Origin: Thermodesulfobacterium sp.
GTDB lineage: Bacteria; Desulfobacterota; Thermodesulfobacteria; Thermodesulfobacteriales; Thermodesulfobacteriaceae
Reading direction: 5' to 3'
Length of the DNA: 64,000 nucleotides
NCBI GenBank assembly: GCA_017656385.1
Contig: JACDNX010000007.1
Coordinates: forward strand, 37,378 to 101,377
A program made the translations under genes and the position numbers. The notes under the pieces are model-generated. The model saw only the letters and a list, made by a program, of their open reading frames with translations, had not been told where the DNA came from and searched no databases. This document shows, one piece after another, positions 18,100 to 27,320 of the stretch (its first letter is position 1; every line of letters starts with the position of its first letter).

Positions 18100-19830
18100 T
18101 TACTCTTTGTGGAAGGTTTTGTAAAGATTTTTATAAAGAGGTGATTTTATAAGCAGTTCCTCATGGGTTCCTTCATTAATAATTTTGCCTTTTTCAAGCA
18201 GAATAATTTTATCAGCTTTTTTAACGGTAGACAATCTGTGAGCTATTATGATAATAGTGTGATGCCCTTTAAATCTATCTAAAGCTGATTGTATAGCTGT
18301 TTCTGTAATGCTATCAAGCTGACTGGTAGCTTCATCAAGAATAATAATTGGTGGCTTTTTGAGAAATACTCTTGCTAAAGCCAGACGTTGTTTTTGTCCT
18401 CCAGATAAAGAAAAACCTTCTTCTCCAATTACTGTATCATATCCTTTTGGTAATTTTTCAATAAATTCATGAGCCATGGCTAATTGACAAGCTTCTATTA
18501 TTTCTTCCTTGGTAGCATCCGGTTTTGCCATCGTTAAATTGTCCCATATAGAGAGATTAAAAAGAAAAGGTTCTTGCATAACAATTCCAAAAAGTTCTCT
18601 AAGACTTAAAATATCAAAATCTTTTAAAGGTATTTCATCTAAATAGACAGTTCCTTTTTGTGGATCGTAAAATCTTGGTAGTAAAGAAACTAAGGTTGTT
18701 TTTCCAGATCCACTCGGTCCTACTAAAGCTATCACTTGGTTAGCAGGTATAAAAAGCTTAACATCTTTAAGAACAAAGGGAAGGTGGGGTGCGTATTTAA
18801 AAAATACTTTTTCAAAATAAAATCCTTTTTGTGGGGGAGAAGCTTTAATTATACCTCCTTTTTCTTCTTCCAAATTCATAACCTCTTGAATTCTTATCCA
18901 AGCTCCCTGAGCTTCTTTTAATCCTGTATAAGCTCTTGCAAGTTTTCTGACAGGATTAAAAATAAGAAGGATTGCAGTAAGAACCGATAAAAAAGCTCCA
19001 GGGCTCATAACATTATTTATTACAAGATATCCTCCATAACCTATTACCAAAGCCCCTCCAAATCCTGTTACAACATCAACTAAACTTTTTGATCCTTCTC
19101 TGTATTTAGTAATTTTAAGGCTCCACCTGTAAAACCTGTTTAATTCTTTATGAAAAAGTTCTATTACCTTTTCATAAGAACCAGCTATTTTTATTTCTCT
19201 AATCCCATTTATAATTTCATTCATTTTTTGAGTTAATTCTCCTGTAGCAGATTGAGCTAACCTTCTTGCCTCTCTTGTTTTTCTTCCTAAGATTTTAGCA
19301 CCTATAATAACTACAGGAACCGTGGAAAGGGCAACTAAGGTGAGATCCCATTTCTGATAAAAAGCAACTCCTAACAAAACCAAAACAGTAAGAAGCTCCT
19401 TTACTATATTTTGAAAACTATTACCCAGAATAGGTTCTATTTGAGCAGTATCATTTATAACTCTGGAAATAGTCTGTCCTGTTCCATGTTTACTTAATTT
19501 TTGAAGAGGAATATGAAGGCATTTTTTAAAGAGATGGAATCTAATAAGATTTACTACACCTGTAGAAACTGCTTTCATAAAATAAGCTTGAAGAAGAGAG
19601 AAAATTCCTGTTAAACTAAAAACAAGAATCAAAAATAGAGGTACAAAATTGAAGTATTCATAGTGCTTTTCCACAAATACAAAATTGAATATAGGTTTTA
19701 TTGCCCAGGTGCTAAATCCAGTTATTCCTGAAACCAGGACAGCAAATATAATACCCAAAAAAAATTTTTTCCAGAAAGGTTTTATGTAAGAAAGAAGATC
19801 TTTTAAAAAAGAAATGAATTCTGAGGACAA
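18100..19830 (-). CDS. msbA: MsbA-like lipid A / lipid ABC exporter (fused permease-ATPase)
   Basis: 576-residue half-transporter. Six membrane helices lie in the first 310 residues, followed by an ABC domain with Walker A GPSGSGKTTLVSLLP near 371, Q-loop, signature LSGGQKQRLALARV near 477 and Walker B IIILDEATSQLD near 498. Length and arrangement match MsbA, which flips lipid A-core across the inner membrane as a homodimer. Neighbouring gmhB and heptosyltransferase genes, convergent to it with 18 bases between, support an LPS substrate. Drug export by the same family cannot be excluded. Confidence 0.85.
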   Translation of the reverse strand: MSSEFISFLKDLLSYIKPFWKKFFLGIIFAVLVSGITGFSTWAIKPIFNFVFVEKHYEYFNFVPLFLILVFSLTGIFSLLQAYFMKAVSTGVVNLIRFHLFKKCLHIPLQKLSKHGTGQTISRVINDTAQIEPILGNSFQNIVKELLTVLVLLGVAFYQKWDLTLVALSTVPVVIIGAKILGRKTREARRLAQSATGELTQKMNEIINGIREIKIAGSYEKVIELFHKELNRFYRWSLKITKYREGSKSLVDVVTGFGGALVIGYGGYLVINNVMSPGAFLSVLTAILLIFNPVRKLARAYTGLKEAQGAWIRIQEVMNLEEEKGGIIKASPPQKGFYFEKVFFKYAPHLPFVLKDVKLFIPANQVIALVGPSGSGKTTLVSLLPRFYDPQKGTVYLDEIPLKDFDILSLRELFGIVMQEPFLFNLSIWDNLTMAKPDATKEEIIEACQLAMAHEFIEKLPKGYDTVIGEEGFSLSGGQKQRLALARVFLKKPPIIILDEATSQLDSITETAIQSALDRFKGHHTIIIIAHRLSTVKKADKIILLEKGKIINEGTHEELLIKSPLYKNLYKTFHKE

Positions 19831-19839
19831 TTAAACTCC

Positions 19840-20703
19840 TTATACTCCTTCTTTAGCCATTTTTATAAGTCTGGCAATTCTTTCTTCAATAGGAGGATGG
19901 GTAGATAACAACTTAAAAAGAGTTTTACTTGAAAGAGGATTTACAATATACATTTGGGCATGAGCTGGGTTTACATCCATTGGATAAGCTCTATTCCAGT
20001 TTTCCAGTTTTTCAAGAGCTTTAGCTAAGGCAACAGGATTTTTAATAGTCTTAGCACCTGTTTCATCTGCTAAAAATTCTCTGCTTCTACTTATAGCAAG
20101 CTGAATAAGAGTTGCAGCTATAGGAACTATAATAATAGCAACAAGAGTTGCTATAATGCTTAAAGGATTCCCACTATCCTCCTCATCCCTATGAAATCCT
20201 CCAAAAATAAGAGCCCATTGAGCCATGTGTGCCAGATAGGTGATAGCTCCTACCAATACAGCAGCAATAGTAGAGATTAAAATGTCTCTGTTTTTAATAT
20301 GGGCAATTTCATGAGCTATTACTCCTTTCAGTTCTTCAGGAGTTAAAAGTTTTCTTATACCTGCAGTTACAGCTACTACTCCATTTTTAGGATTTCTTCC
20401 AGTGGCAAATGCATTGGGGGTTTCAACAGGTATAATATAAACCTTAGGTTTAGGAATACCAGCTCTTCTTGCAACATCTTCTACTATAGCATGAAGTTCA
20501 GGGTCCTGACTACGGTCAACTGGTATAGCACCACTTGTTGCTAAGACAATTTTATCCGAAAAGAAGTAAGCTATAAAATTCATTACTAAAGCCATAAAAA
20601 GAGCAATGGTTGCTCCTGTCTTTCCTCCAATTAAATTACCTACCACAATAAAAAGAATGCTTAATACAGCTAAAAAGAAAAAAGTTTTAAACATATTCCA
20701 CAT
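19840..20703 (-). CDS. htpX: Membrane zinc metalloprotease HtpX
   Basis: Inner-membrane quality-control protease of family M48, 287 residues. Two N-terminal membrane helices (about 5-50) precede the zinc motif GVIAHEIAHIKNRD near residue 137. Two more hydrophobic segments follow (about 153-210). The third ligand region is SRSREFLADETGA near 218. FATGRNPKNGVVAVTAG upstream of the zinc site is typical of HtpX. Separated from msbA by 9 bases and probably co-transcribed. Confidence 0.95.
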   Translation of the reverse strand: MWNMFKTFFFLAVLSILFIVVGNLIGGKTGATIALFMALVMNFIAYFFSDKIVLATSGAIPVDRSQDPELHAIVEDVARRAGIPKPKVYIIPVETPNAFATGRNPKNGVVAVTAGIRKLLTPEELKGVIAHEIAHIKNRDILISTIAAVLVGAITYLAHMAQWALIFGGFHRDEEDSGNPLSIIATLVAIIIVPIAATLIQLAISRSREFLADETGAKTIKNPVALAKALEKLENWNRAYPMDVNPAHAQMYIVNPLSSKTLFKLLSTHPPIEERIARLIKMAKEGV

Positions 20704-21241
20704 ACTTCTTCCCCCTCCCCCCTTTATTATGCTAAACTCATATCAAAATTTTTAAAAATAAAATATAAAAATAAATAAAAGCATGTCAAGATAGATGGTC
20801 TACGAGATAAAATAATTTAAAATTAGCCTCATATTTTCCTATGGTTGATATTTTCAAAGCCCAATAAAGTTTGTCTTCCTGTTTATTCAAAAAACTTTTA
20901 AAGAAGGATGATATTTCTCAGCAATTTCTATACTTTTTTAAAACTCTTTATAAGGATCATTATTGTTCGTGTGGATTTTTCTAATTTGTGTATCCTTCTG
21001 GCAAGTTCAGTAGAATGTTTATAATTTTTTCTTGAGTTTGGAGATCGTTTGTTACTAATCGTGAGGCTTTTAGTGCTTATCTTAAAAGCAGAGCAAACAA
21101 TCAAGCTGTAACTTCATTTTTAGCTCTTTGTAATTTTTGAAATTTTTAATTTTAAAAGCTAAAATAAAATTTAACAAGATATTGACAATTTTTGCTTTTA
21201 AAAATTTAATTAAGCATTAACTTTTAGTTGTGTAGAAAAGC
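20704..21241. other. 538-bp gap, possible decayed gene remnant
   Basis: No intact gene. The first 60 bases hold the htpX leader. Within 20820-21140 there are scattered short open stretches. The longest is plus strand 21036-21137, reading VWRSFVTNREAFSAYLKSRA and on to ALCNF then a stop, with no start codon and a stop directly before it. A neighbouring frame reads HYCSCGFF then FVYPSGKFSRMF. These look like pieces of a gene broken by frameshifts, perhaps a transposase, but I cannot identify the family. The last 70 bases are AT-rich and would hold the promoter of the next gene. Confidence 0.3.
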
Positions 21242-23125
21242 ATGTTTAAAATTAAATTTCTTCCACACAATATAGAAGTCAAAGGATCTTCAGAGGAAAC
21301 CATTATAGATATTGCAATGAAATACGGAATTCATATAAATGCCTCCTGTGGAGGAGCAGGAGTTTGTAATAAGTGTAAAGTTTTTATTGAAGAAGGGAAA
21401 GTAAAAGGAGAGCTTATAGAGGAAAAATTCTACAAAGCTTGTGCAACTTTTCCTCTTTCAGATTTAATAGTGAGAATACCAGTAGAAAGTGATATAGACA
21501 GGAAAGCTCTTTTTAAAAAGACCACCAAAAAAAAAGCTACTTTTATATCAAAAAAAATAGAAGAGCTACCAGAATCTCCTTATGAGAAACTTTATCTCAA
21601 GTTATCTTCTCCAACTATTGAGGAGAACTTCTCAGACTGGACAAGAATAAAAATTGCTCTTGAAAAAGAAGGGATTTTTAATCCCGAGATAAATATAGGT
21701 CTCTTAAAGAAGTTACCTTATATTCTAAGAGAAAAGGACTTTGAAGTAACTCTCAGTTTATATCATGATCCCAGAAAAGATAGATACTACTTGGTGAATA
21801 TAGAAAGTGGAGACACTACTTCTTCCAATTTAGGAGTTGCGATAGATCTTGGAACAACCACTTTGCAGATTGAACTTGTTGATTTAAATAGTGGAAAAAC
21901 GCTCTCCTTAACCTCTGATTACAATCCTCAAATAAGTTACGGAGAGGATGTTATAAGCAGAATTGAATTTGCCAAAAAAAGAGATGGACTAAAAATTTTA
22001 AGCCAAAAAGTGAGAGAAAAAATAACTATTTTGATTGAAGAATTACTTAAGGCTGTGCAAAAAGATTTTAATAGTGTAAACTTAATTTCCATTGCAGGAA
22101 ATACAGTTATGAGCCACTTATTTTTAGAGTTTGAGCCCAAATATTTGAGAGAATACCCCTATACTCCTGTAGCTACAGAATTTCCTTTAACTTTTGCTGC
22201 AGATTTAAATCTACCTTTTGGAGATGGGACTGTGGTTCAAGTAGCACCCTGTAAAGCAAGTTATGTGGGAGGAGACATAATTGCAGGAATTGTAGCCTCT
22301 GGTATAGTGGATGAAGATCCTCTAACATTATTTATAGATCTTGGAACCAATGGAGAAATTGTATTAGGAAATAAAGATTTTTTAATGTGTGCATCCTGTT
22401 CTGCAGGACCTGCTTTTGAAGGAGGAGGAATAAAAAACGGAATAAGAGCAACCTCTGGAGCTATAGAAGTTGTGAATATTGATCCGTTTACACTTGAACC
22501 TATGATTTTAACTGTAAATAAAAAACCACCTAAAGGAATATGCGGTTCTGGAATAATTTCCCTTTTGGCAAACTTATTCAAAATAGGTCTTATAGATAAA
22601 GCAGGAAGGTTTGTGAAGAATATAAAACATCCCAGAGTAAGGGAAGGGGAGGACGGATGGGAATATGTAGTGGTATGGAAAGAAGATTCTGCTACAGGTG
22701 AAGATATAGTTTTTACTGAAAATGACATAGAAAATGTAATGAGAGCAAAGGCTGCTATGTTTGCTGGATATCAAATACTGCTTGAATCTGTAGGTCTTTC
22801 TTTTGAGGACATTGAAAGGGTTTATTTAGCAGGAACCTTTGGAAATTATATAGATTTGGATGAAGCAATTACTATAGGACTTTTACCTGATATTCCTCGA
22901 AAAAAGTTTTTCTTCTTAGGTAACACAAGTCTTGAAGGAGCCAAACTTGCTTTATTATACAAAAATACTCTTTTAAAAATGGAAAAAGTAGCTAATATGA
23001 TGATGAATATAGAGTTATCTGTTTACCCAAATTATATGGAATACTATATGGCTGCTTTGTTTTTGCCTCATACCAATGAAAACCTTTTCCCCACAGTTAA
23101 AAATTTAAGCGAGGAGAGAAAATGA
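21242..23125 (+). CDS. RACo-like ASKHA ATPase with N-terminal 2Fe-2S ferredoxin domain (DUF4445)
   Basis: 627 residues. An N-terminal ferredoxin-like domain holds NASCGGAGVCNKCKV with a further Cys near residue 75 (CATFP), fitting a [2Fe-2S] cluster. A linker follows, then an ASKHA ATPase region with IDLGTTTLQIELVDL near 200, LFIDLGTNGEIVLG near 361, CSAGPAFEGGGIKNGIR and ERVYLAGTFGNYIDL near 522. The architecture matches RACo/RamA reductive activators, which return Co(II) corrinoid to Co(I) using ATP. No corrinoid methyltransferase is visible in this window, so the target is unknown. The ATGA overlap with psd suggests co-transcription. Confidence 0.85.
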   Translation: MFKIKFLPHNIEVKGSSEETIIDIAMKYGIHINASCGGAGVCNKCKVFIEEGKVKGELIEEKFYKACATFPLSDLIVRIPVESDIDRKALFKKTTKKKATFISKKIEELPESPYEKLYLKLSSPTIEENFSDWTRIKIALEKEGIFNPEINIGLLKKLPYILREKDFEVTLSLYHDPRKDRYYLVNIESGDTTSSNLGVAIDLGTTTLQIELVDLNSGKTLSLTSDYNPQISYGEDVISRIEFAKKRDGLKILSQKVREKITILIEELLKAVQKDFNSVNLISIAGNTVMSHLFLEFEPKYLREYPYTPVATEFPLTFAADLNLPFGDGTVVQVAPCKASYVGGDIIAGIVASGIVDEDPLTLFIDLGTNGEIVLGNKDFLMCASCSAGPAFEGGGIKNGIRATSGAIEVVNIDPFTLEPMILTVNKKPPKGICGSGIISLLANLFKIGLIDKAGRFVKNIKHPRVREGEDGWEYVVVWKEDSATGEDIVFTENDIENVMRAKAAMFAGYQILLESVGLSFEDIERVYLAGTFGNYIDLDEAITIGLLPDIPRKKFFFLGNTSLEGAKLALLYKNTLLKMEKVANMMMNIELSVYPNYMEYYMAALFLPHTNENLFPTVKNLSEERK

Positions 23126-23760
23126 TTCACAAAGAGGGATTTCCCTGGATATTTTACCCGTTTCTTTTCTCCACCACAGCTTTGGTTTTTAAAAAGAAGA
23201 AAATGGCGATAGCAGGATTAATGCTATCTTCGTTAAATGCCTTTTTTTTCAGAAATCCAAAGAGAGAACCTGCATTGAACCCAGAACTGATTGTTTCTCC
23301 AGCTGATGGTAAAGTAGTTCTCTGTAGAATAGAAAGGAGAAAAGACTGGTATCCAGAAGCACTCTGGAGAATAGGAATTTTCATGAGACTCTGGGATGTT
23401 CATATTAATAGAAGTCCTGTTACAGGAAAAATTTTGAAGATAAGTTATTTTAAAGGTGAAAAAAAACCTGTTTTTCAAGAACCTTCTTTTGCTCAAAATG
23501 AGAAACAGGTTTATCTTATTGAAAGGGAAGACGGATATCCTTTCTGGATGATTCAAATAGCAGGAGTTGTAGCAAGAAGAATAAAAAGTTTTGTTCTTCC
23601 TGGTGATGATGTGGTTGCTGGAGATCCTATAGGAATAATTAAATTTGGTTCCAGAGTGGAACTGTTTTTCCCTTTAGAGGGAGCAGAAATTTATGTAAAA
23701 GAAGGGCATAGGGTTTTTGCTGGTGAAACTATTCTCGGAAGAATTCCTTTAAAAACTTGA
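23122..23760 (+). CDS. psd: Phosphatidylserine decarboxylase proenzyme (short/archaeal-type)
   Basis: Makes phosphatidylethanolamine from phosphatidylserine. The 212-residue protein has the short Psd layout: N-terminal hydrophobic segment, FFRNPKREPALNPELIVSPADGKVV, the histidine in FMRLWDVHINRSPV near residue 90, and the self-cleavage site IKFGSRVELFFP near 175. There Ser would become the pyruvoyl cofactor. It is directly followed by pssA, the preceding enzyme of the same pathway. Confidence 0.95.
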   Translation: MIHKEGFPWIFYPFLFSTTALVFKKKKMAIAGLMLSSLNAFFFRNPKREPALNPELIVSPADGKVVLCRIERRKDWYPEALWRIGIFMRLWDVHINRSPVTGKILKISYFKGEKKPVFQEPSFAQNEKQVYLIEREDGYPFWMIQIAGVVARRIKSFVLPGDDVVAGDPIGIIKFGSRVELFFPLEGAEIYVKEGHRVFAGETILGRIPLKT

Positions 23761-23766
23761 TTTTTT

Positions 23767-24498
23767 ATGGTTTATCTCTTACCTCACATATTTACTACTC
23801 TGAATATTTTTTGTGGATTTTATGCTATTATTAGCGTTATAAATGGTGATTTTTGGAAAGCAAGCTGGAGTATATTGTTTGCTATAGTTTTTGATATCTT
23901 TGATGGAAGAATAGCAAGATTATTTACAACTTCAAGCAATTTTGGATTGGAATACGACTCCTTATGTGATCTTGTATCTTTTGGAGTAGCTCCGTCTCTT
24001 CTTATTTATCAATTTTCTCTTAAAGATTTTAGTAAAATTGGATGGGTAGCAAGTTTTTTATATACTACTTGTGTAGCCTTGAGACTTGCAAGGTTTAATG
24101 TAAAAGCTTCTCTGAAAAATAATTATTTTGAAGGATTGCCCTCACCTGCAGGAGCAGCTATCTTAGCTTCTTTTGTTCTCTTTTTTTTAAAAACAGATGT
24201 CAGCAGTGTTTACAAAAATTGGGTATTGCTTGGTTTAACATATCTTATTGCTTATTTATTGATTTCTCCCATCCAATACCCTAGTTTTAAAGAAATTAAA
24301 ATTAAAAAAACACAAGCTTTTTATCTTCTAATATTTTTTGTTCTTGGGCTGACAGTAATTGCCTCAAATCCTTCTTTTTATTTAGTTATTATATTTAGTT
24401 TTTATGTATTTCTGGGGCCTCTTCTGTTTTTTAAGAAAAATGGTAAATTTTTGAAAAAATCATTTATAAAAAAAATAAGAAATCAAAAGAAAAATTGA
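23767..24498 (+). CDS. pssA: CDP-diacylglycerol-serine O-phosphatidyltransferase
   Basis: Membrane enzyme joining CDP-diacylglycerol and serine to phosphatidylserine. The CDP-alcohol phosphotransferase motif DG(x)2AR(x)8G(x)3D(x)3D is present as DGRIARLFTTSSNFGLEYDSLCD around residues 50-72. Several hydrophobic helices span the rest, and the C-terminus is strongly basic (KKIRNQKKN). 243 residues, normal for the type II (PssA) family. Six bases after psd. Confidence 0.94.
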   Translation: MVYLLPHIFTTLNIFCGFYAIISVINGDFWKASWSILFAIVFDIFDGRIARLFTTSSNFGLEYDSLCDLVSFGVAPSLLIYQFSLKDFSKIGWVASFLYTTCVALRLARFNVKASLKNNYFEGLPSPAGAAILASFVLFFLKTDVSSVYKNWVLLGLTYLIAYLLISPIQYPSFKEIKIKKTQAFYLLIFFVLGLTVIASNPSFYLVIIFSFYVFLGPLLFFKKNGKFLKKSFIKKIRNQKKN

Positions 24499-24522
24499 CA
24501 AAATAAAAAATTGATTTAAAAT
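24495..24522 (+). promoter_or_regulatory. Candidate sigma-70 promoter for remA-gmk-rlmB
   Basis: TTGACA (24495-24500), 16-base spacer, TAAAAT (24517-24522), about 60 bases before the remA start. The -35 overlaps the pssA stop codon. Both boxes are close to consensus, but the region is AT-rich. Confidence 0.5.
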
Positions 24523-24580
24523 TTTTGTTCAAAACTTGTAAAAATCTTTTAAGATTAAATATATTAGAAGGAGGGAAAAT

Positions 24581-24862
24581 ATGGGGAGTGGATGTAAGCT
24601 GTTAAATATCGGTTTTGGGAATTTTGTAGTAGCTAACAGAATTATAGCTATAGTTAATCCTAATTCAGCACCTATGAAAAGACTTAAAGAAGAGGCAAAA
24701 GAAGCTAAGCACCTTATTGATGCCACTCAAGGGCGTAAAACAAGATCTATTATAATTACTGATAGCAATCATGTTATTCTTTCTGCTATACAGGCTGAAA
24801 CAGTGGCTCAAAGGCTTGTGAGCGATAATTTAGAAAGATTTGGAAAGGATGTTGAAGAATAA
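24581..24862 (+). CDS. remA: RemA/DUF370-family regulatory protein
   Basis: 93 residues of the RemA (YlzA) family: [25 protein letters not shown] near the N-terminus, then [33 protein letters not shown]. In Bacillus RemA is a DNA-binding activator of biofilm matrix genes. In that genus, as in many bacteria, it lies directly upstream of gmk, the order seen here. What it regulates in a Gram-negative sulfate reducer is not known. A strong GAAGGAGGG Shine-Dalgarno precedes the start. Confidence 0.9.
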   Translation: MGSGCKLLNIGFGNFVVANRIIAIVNPNSAPMKRLKEEAKEAKHLIDATQGRKTRSIIITDSNHVILSAIQAETVAQRLVSDNLERFGKDVEE

Positions 24863-25466
24863 ACCCTTAATAATTATCATTACAGGTCCTTCAGGAGCTG
24901 GTAAAACTACACTTCTTAAATATTTACCTTCTGAAAAATTTTATTTTTCCATTTCCCATACCACGCGTTCTCCACGGAAAGGGGAAATAAATGGAAAAGA
25001 TTACTATTTTGTAAGCAAAGAAAAGTTTCTGGAAATGGTTAAAAATGATGAATTTTTAGAATGGGTAGAGGTTTTTGGAACTTTTTATGGAACAGCTAAA
25101 AGCGAAATAGAAAAGGCTTTTTCTCAAAATAAACACTTAATTTTGGATATAGAAGTAATTGGTGCAACTCGTATGAGATCTTATTTTGGTAATTCTGCAG
25201 TATTTATATTTGTTCTTCCTCCAAGTATAGAAGAACTTAAAAAAAGGCTTGAAAAAAGAGGAACAGAAGATGCAAATAAAATTAGAGAACGTATTCAAAG
25301 ATCAAAAGAAGAGATTAAGTTTGCAAGCTGGTTTGATTATATCATAATAAATGACGACCTTGAAAAAGCTAAAAATGAACTTTTTTCTATAATTAAAGCT
25401 GAAATGTGCAGACCTTTCAGAAATACTTATTGGCATGATATTCTAAATTCTATAATTCATGAGTAA
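24849..25466 (+). CDS. gmk: Guanylate kinase
   Basis: Phosphorylates GMP to GDP. P-loop [16 protein letters not shown] follows directly after the start. The GMP-binding region [21 protein letters not shown] and [17 protein letters not shown] Walker B ([15 protein letters not shown]) follow. About 205 residues, the normal size. The start is ambiguous: ATG 24849 is chosen because it gives the usual short lead into the P-loop, but TTG 24840 is in frame. It overlaps the end of remA. Confidence 0.95.
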   Translation: MLKNKPLIIIITGPSGAGKTTLLKYLPSEKFYFSISHTTRSPRKGEINGKDYYFVSKEKFLEMVKNDEFLEWVEVFGTFYGTAKSEIEKAFSQNKHLILDIEVIGATRMRSYFGNSAVFIFVLPPSIEELKKRLEKRGTEDANKIRERIQRSKEEIKFASWFDYIIINDDLEKAKNELFSIIKAEMCRPFRNTYWHDILNSIIHE

Positions 25467-26205
25467 AATCATTTATGGAATTAATTCAGTATTAGAGGCT
25501 TTGAAATCACATCCAGAACTTGTGGAAGAAATATGGCTCAATAAAAACACTCTCTCAGGAAGAAAATATCAAATAGTAGAAAAAGCTAAAAAATTGGGAA
25601 TCCCCTTAAAACTGGTTTCTAAGCATAGATTTAATCCTCCTAAGATCTCTCCACAGGCAAATACTCAGGGTGTGGTAGCATATTTAAGTGAATTTCTATA
25701 CGCAAATCTGGAAGATATTGTAAAAAACTGGGAAAATAAAAAAGAAATACCTCTTGTGCTTATACTTGATGAAGTAGAAGATCCCCAAAATGTGGGGTCT
25801 ATTATAAGAAGTGCAGATGCAGGAGGTGTTCACGGTATAGTTATACCTAAATTAAGGGGATGTGACATTAATGAAACAGTAATTAAAGTGTCTTCAGGCT
25901 CTGCATTTAATCTTCCTATAGTAAAGATTAATAATATCAAACATGCCATTTCTTTTTTTAAAGAAATGGGGCTCTGGATAATAGGACTTACTCATAAAGC
26001 TGATACTTCTATATATAGTTTGGATTTAAAACAACCTGTAGCTATAATAGTGGGGAACGAAGGTAGAGGTATACGGCAAACAATATTAGAAAAATGTGAT
26101 TTTTTGGTAAAAATTCCAATGAAAGGGAAAATAGAAAGTTTAAATGTTTCTATAGCTACAGCTGTTACAATTTTTGAAACTTTAAGACAGAGATTTTACA
26201 TCTAA
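25459..26205 (+). CDS. rlmB: SpoU-family RNA 2'-O-ribose methyltransferase (RlmB/TrmH-like)
   Basis: SPOUT-fold methyltransferase, 248 residues, probably modifying G2251 of 23S rRNA. An N-terminal substrate-binding domain (IYGINSVLEALKSHPELVEEIWLN) precedes the knotted catalytic domain. Motif 1 is LILDEVEDPQNVGSIIRSADAGGV near residue 100, motif 2 AIIVGNEGRGIR near 195 and motif 3 IPMKGKIESLNVSIATAVTIFE near 216. Exact RNA target within the family is inferred. The start overlaps the gmk stop by 8 bases. Confidence 0.9.
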   Translation: MSKIIYGINSVLEALKSHPELVEEIWLNKNTLSGRKYQIVEKAKKLGIPLKLVSKHRFNPPKISPQANTQGVVAYLSEFLYANLEDIVKNWENKKEIPLVLILDEVEDPQNVGSIIRSADAGGVHGIVIPKLRGCDINETVIKVSSGSAFNLPIVKINNIKHAISFFKEMGLWIIGLTHKADTSIYSLDLKQPVAIIVGNEGRGIRQTILEKCDFLVKIPMKGKIESLNVSIATAVTIFETLRQRFYI

Positions 26206-26208
26206 TTT

Positions 26209-26231
26209 CTTGCAGACTTACAATCTGCAAG
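26209..26231. terminator. Hairpin between convergent rlmB and HsdR_N-like gene
   Basis: CTTGCAGA, 7-base loop, TCTGCAAG: a perfect 8-bp stem. It sits in the 36-base gap between convergent genes. The downstream T-run is weak on the plus strand (TTCCTCCTTTTC), so termination strength is uncertain. Confidence 0.6.
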
Positions 26232-26241
26232 TTCCTCCTTT

Positions 26242-26703
26242 TCATCCTCCACTCAGATAAATAGCAAGAATTTTCTTTTCTATTTCTGGATTAAAACTTT
26301 TTGTTATTTCTGTCTTATAATTTTTAAGTTTTATGAATTCAGGGATTATGTCTTTTCCTCCTCTTTCTTTTTCCTGTGTATATACATTTATCAGAACAAA
26401 ATCTCTAAAATTAGTTATTAAGGCAAAATAGGGTGGGGGACTAAAAAGAACTCTTGCCAGAGCAATTATTCCTCTTTCTGAAATGCTCAAATTTTCTTGA
26501 GGCTTATAGTCCACTATAAGTAGGGTATTGGAATTATTTCTAATTATTAAAGGAATAGAAATTTCAAAGTCCAGTTTTTTATAAGAAAACTTTATTTTTT
26601 TTTCTTCTAAGAAGCATTTTTCAGGATATCCTTTTTCTTTTAAAATATTTTTAAGAATGGAAAGTTCTGATTTTAAAGAAATCTCTTCTTTGCTATTTCC
26701 CAT
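26242..26703 (-). CDS. Stand-alone HsdR N-terminal-like (type I restriction R protein N-domain) protein
   Basis: 153 residues. The middle reads FEISIPLIIRNNSNTLLIVDYKP, then ISERGIIALARVLFSPPPYFALITNFRDFVLI. This matches the small HSDR_N domain family (nuclease-like PD-(D/E)xK fold), which also occurs alone in many genomes outside restriction systems. No methylase or specificity subunit is nearby, so restriction is unlikely. It overlaps the PHP-protein gene by 31 bases. Function unknown. Confidence 0.65.
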   Translation of the reverse strand: MGNSKEEISLKSELSILKNILKEKGYPEKCFLEEKKIKFSYKKLDFEISIPLIIRNNSNTLLIVDYKPQENLSISERGIIALARVLFSPPPYFALITNFRDFVLINVYTQEKERGGKDIIPEFIKLKNYKTEITKSFNPEIEKKILAIYLSGG

Positions 26704-27308
26704 ATTTTTTCTACTTCCTCTGATTTAAGTCCTGCACCCAATCCAATTTTAAAGGCAAGCTCCCTTGTTAATAAATCTGAGGGGCTATGTGCATCGGAAT
26801 TAATTACTAAATTGGCTCCATACTTTTTTGCAAGAAAAGCCACATGTCCATTAGCAAGGCAATGACCTCTTCTTCCAGAAATTTCTAAAAATACACCTTT
26901 TTCAACAGCTAATTTTACCTCTTCCTCTTTAATAAGTCCTGGATGAGCCAATATATCTGCTCCCCCAAGTATGGCAGAAAGATTAGTCCCCTCAGCAACT
27001 GGCTCAACAATGGTTTCTCCATGAACTACAACAATTTCTGCTCCACACTTTCTGGCTTCCTTTATAAGTTCAGGAATAAGATCTGGAGGGACATGAGTGA
27101 GCTCTATACCTGCAATAAGACGAGGAGTAAGATTTTGAAAAGATTTTTTAATTTTTAATAAGTTTTTTATGATAAATTCAAAATTTGAGTGGTCTGCATG
27201 GTCAGTAATGGCTATAGCAGAATAGCCCAAAATTTTAACTCTTCTCCATATTTCAGCAGGAATAAGCTCTCCATCACTAAAAACTGAATGGCAATGAAAA
27301 TCTATCAT
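26673..27308 (-). CDS. PHP-domain metal-dependent phosphoesterase
   Basis: PHP fold with motif I DFHCHSVFSDGEL at the N-terminus, motif II IAITDHADH near residue 36, then ELTHVPPD, VVVHGETIVEPV, LAHPGL and VINSDAHSP near 175. All metal-ligand His/Asp positions of the family look present. Relatives include histidinol phosphatase and small-nucleotide phosphoesterases; the substrate is not decidable. The ATG at 27308 gives the usual start (MIDFHCHS); a TTG at 27320 adds four residues. It lies between the bifunctional-nuclease-domain gene and the HsdR_N gene. Confidence 0.82.
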   Translation of the reverse strand: MIDFHCHSVFSDGELIPAEIWRRVKILGYSAIAITDHADHSNFEFIIKNLLKIKKSFQNLTPRLIAGIELTHVPPDLIPELIKEARKCGAEIVVVHGETIVEPVAEGTNLSAILGGADILAHPGLIKEEEVKLAVEKGVFLEISGRRGHCLANGHVAFLAKKYGANLVINSDAHSPSDLLTRELAFKIGLGAGLKSEEVEKIWEIAKKRFL

Positions 27309-27320
27309 CAGAAATTGCAA

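Noticed and set aside
22261..22728. 155-codon open frame antisense to the RACo-like gene
   Set aside because: It mirrors a strongly conserved coding strand, has no ribosome site and its translation is low-complexity Ser/Pro-rich typical of antisense shadows.
26242..26703. Part of a type I restriction-modification system
   Set aside because: No hsdM, hsdS or helicase domain nearby; the HSDR_N domain often occurs alone.
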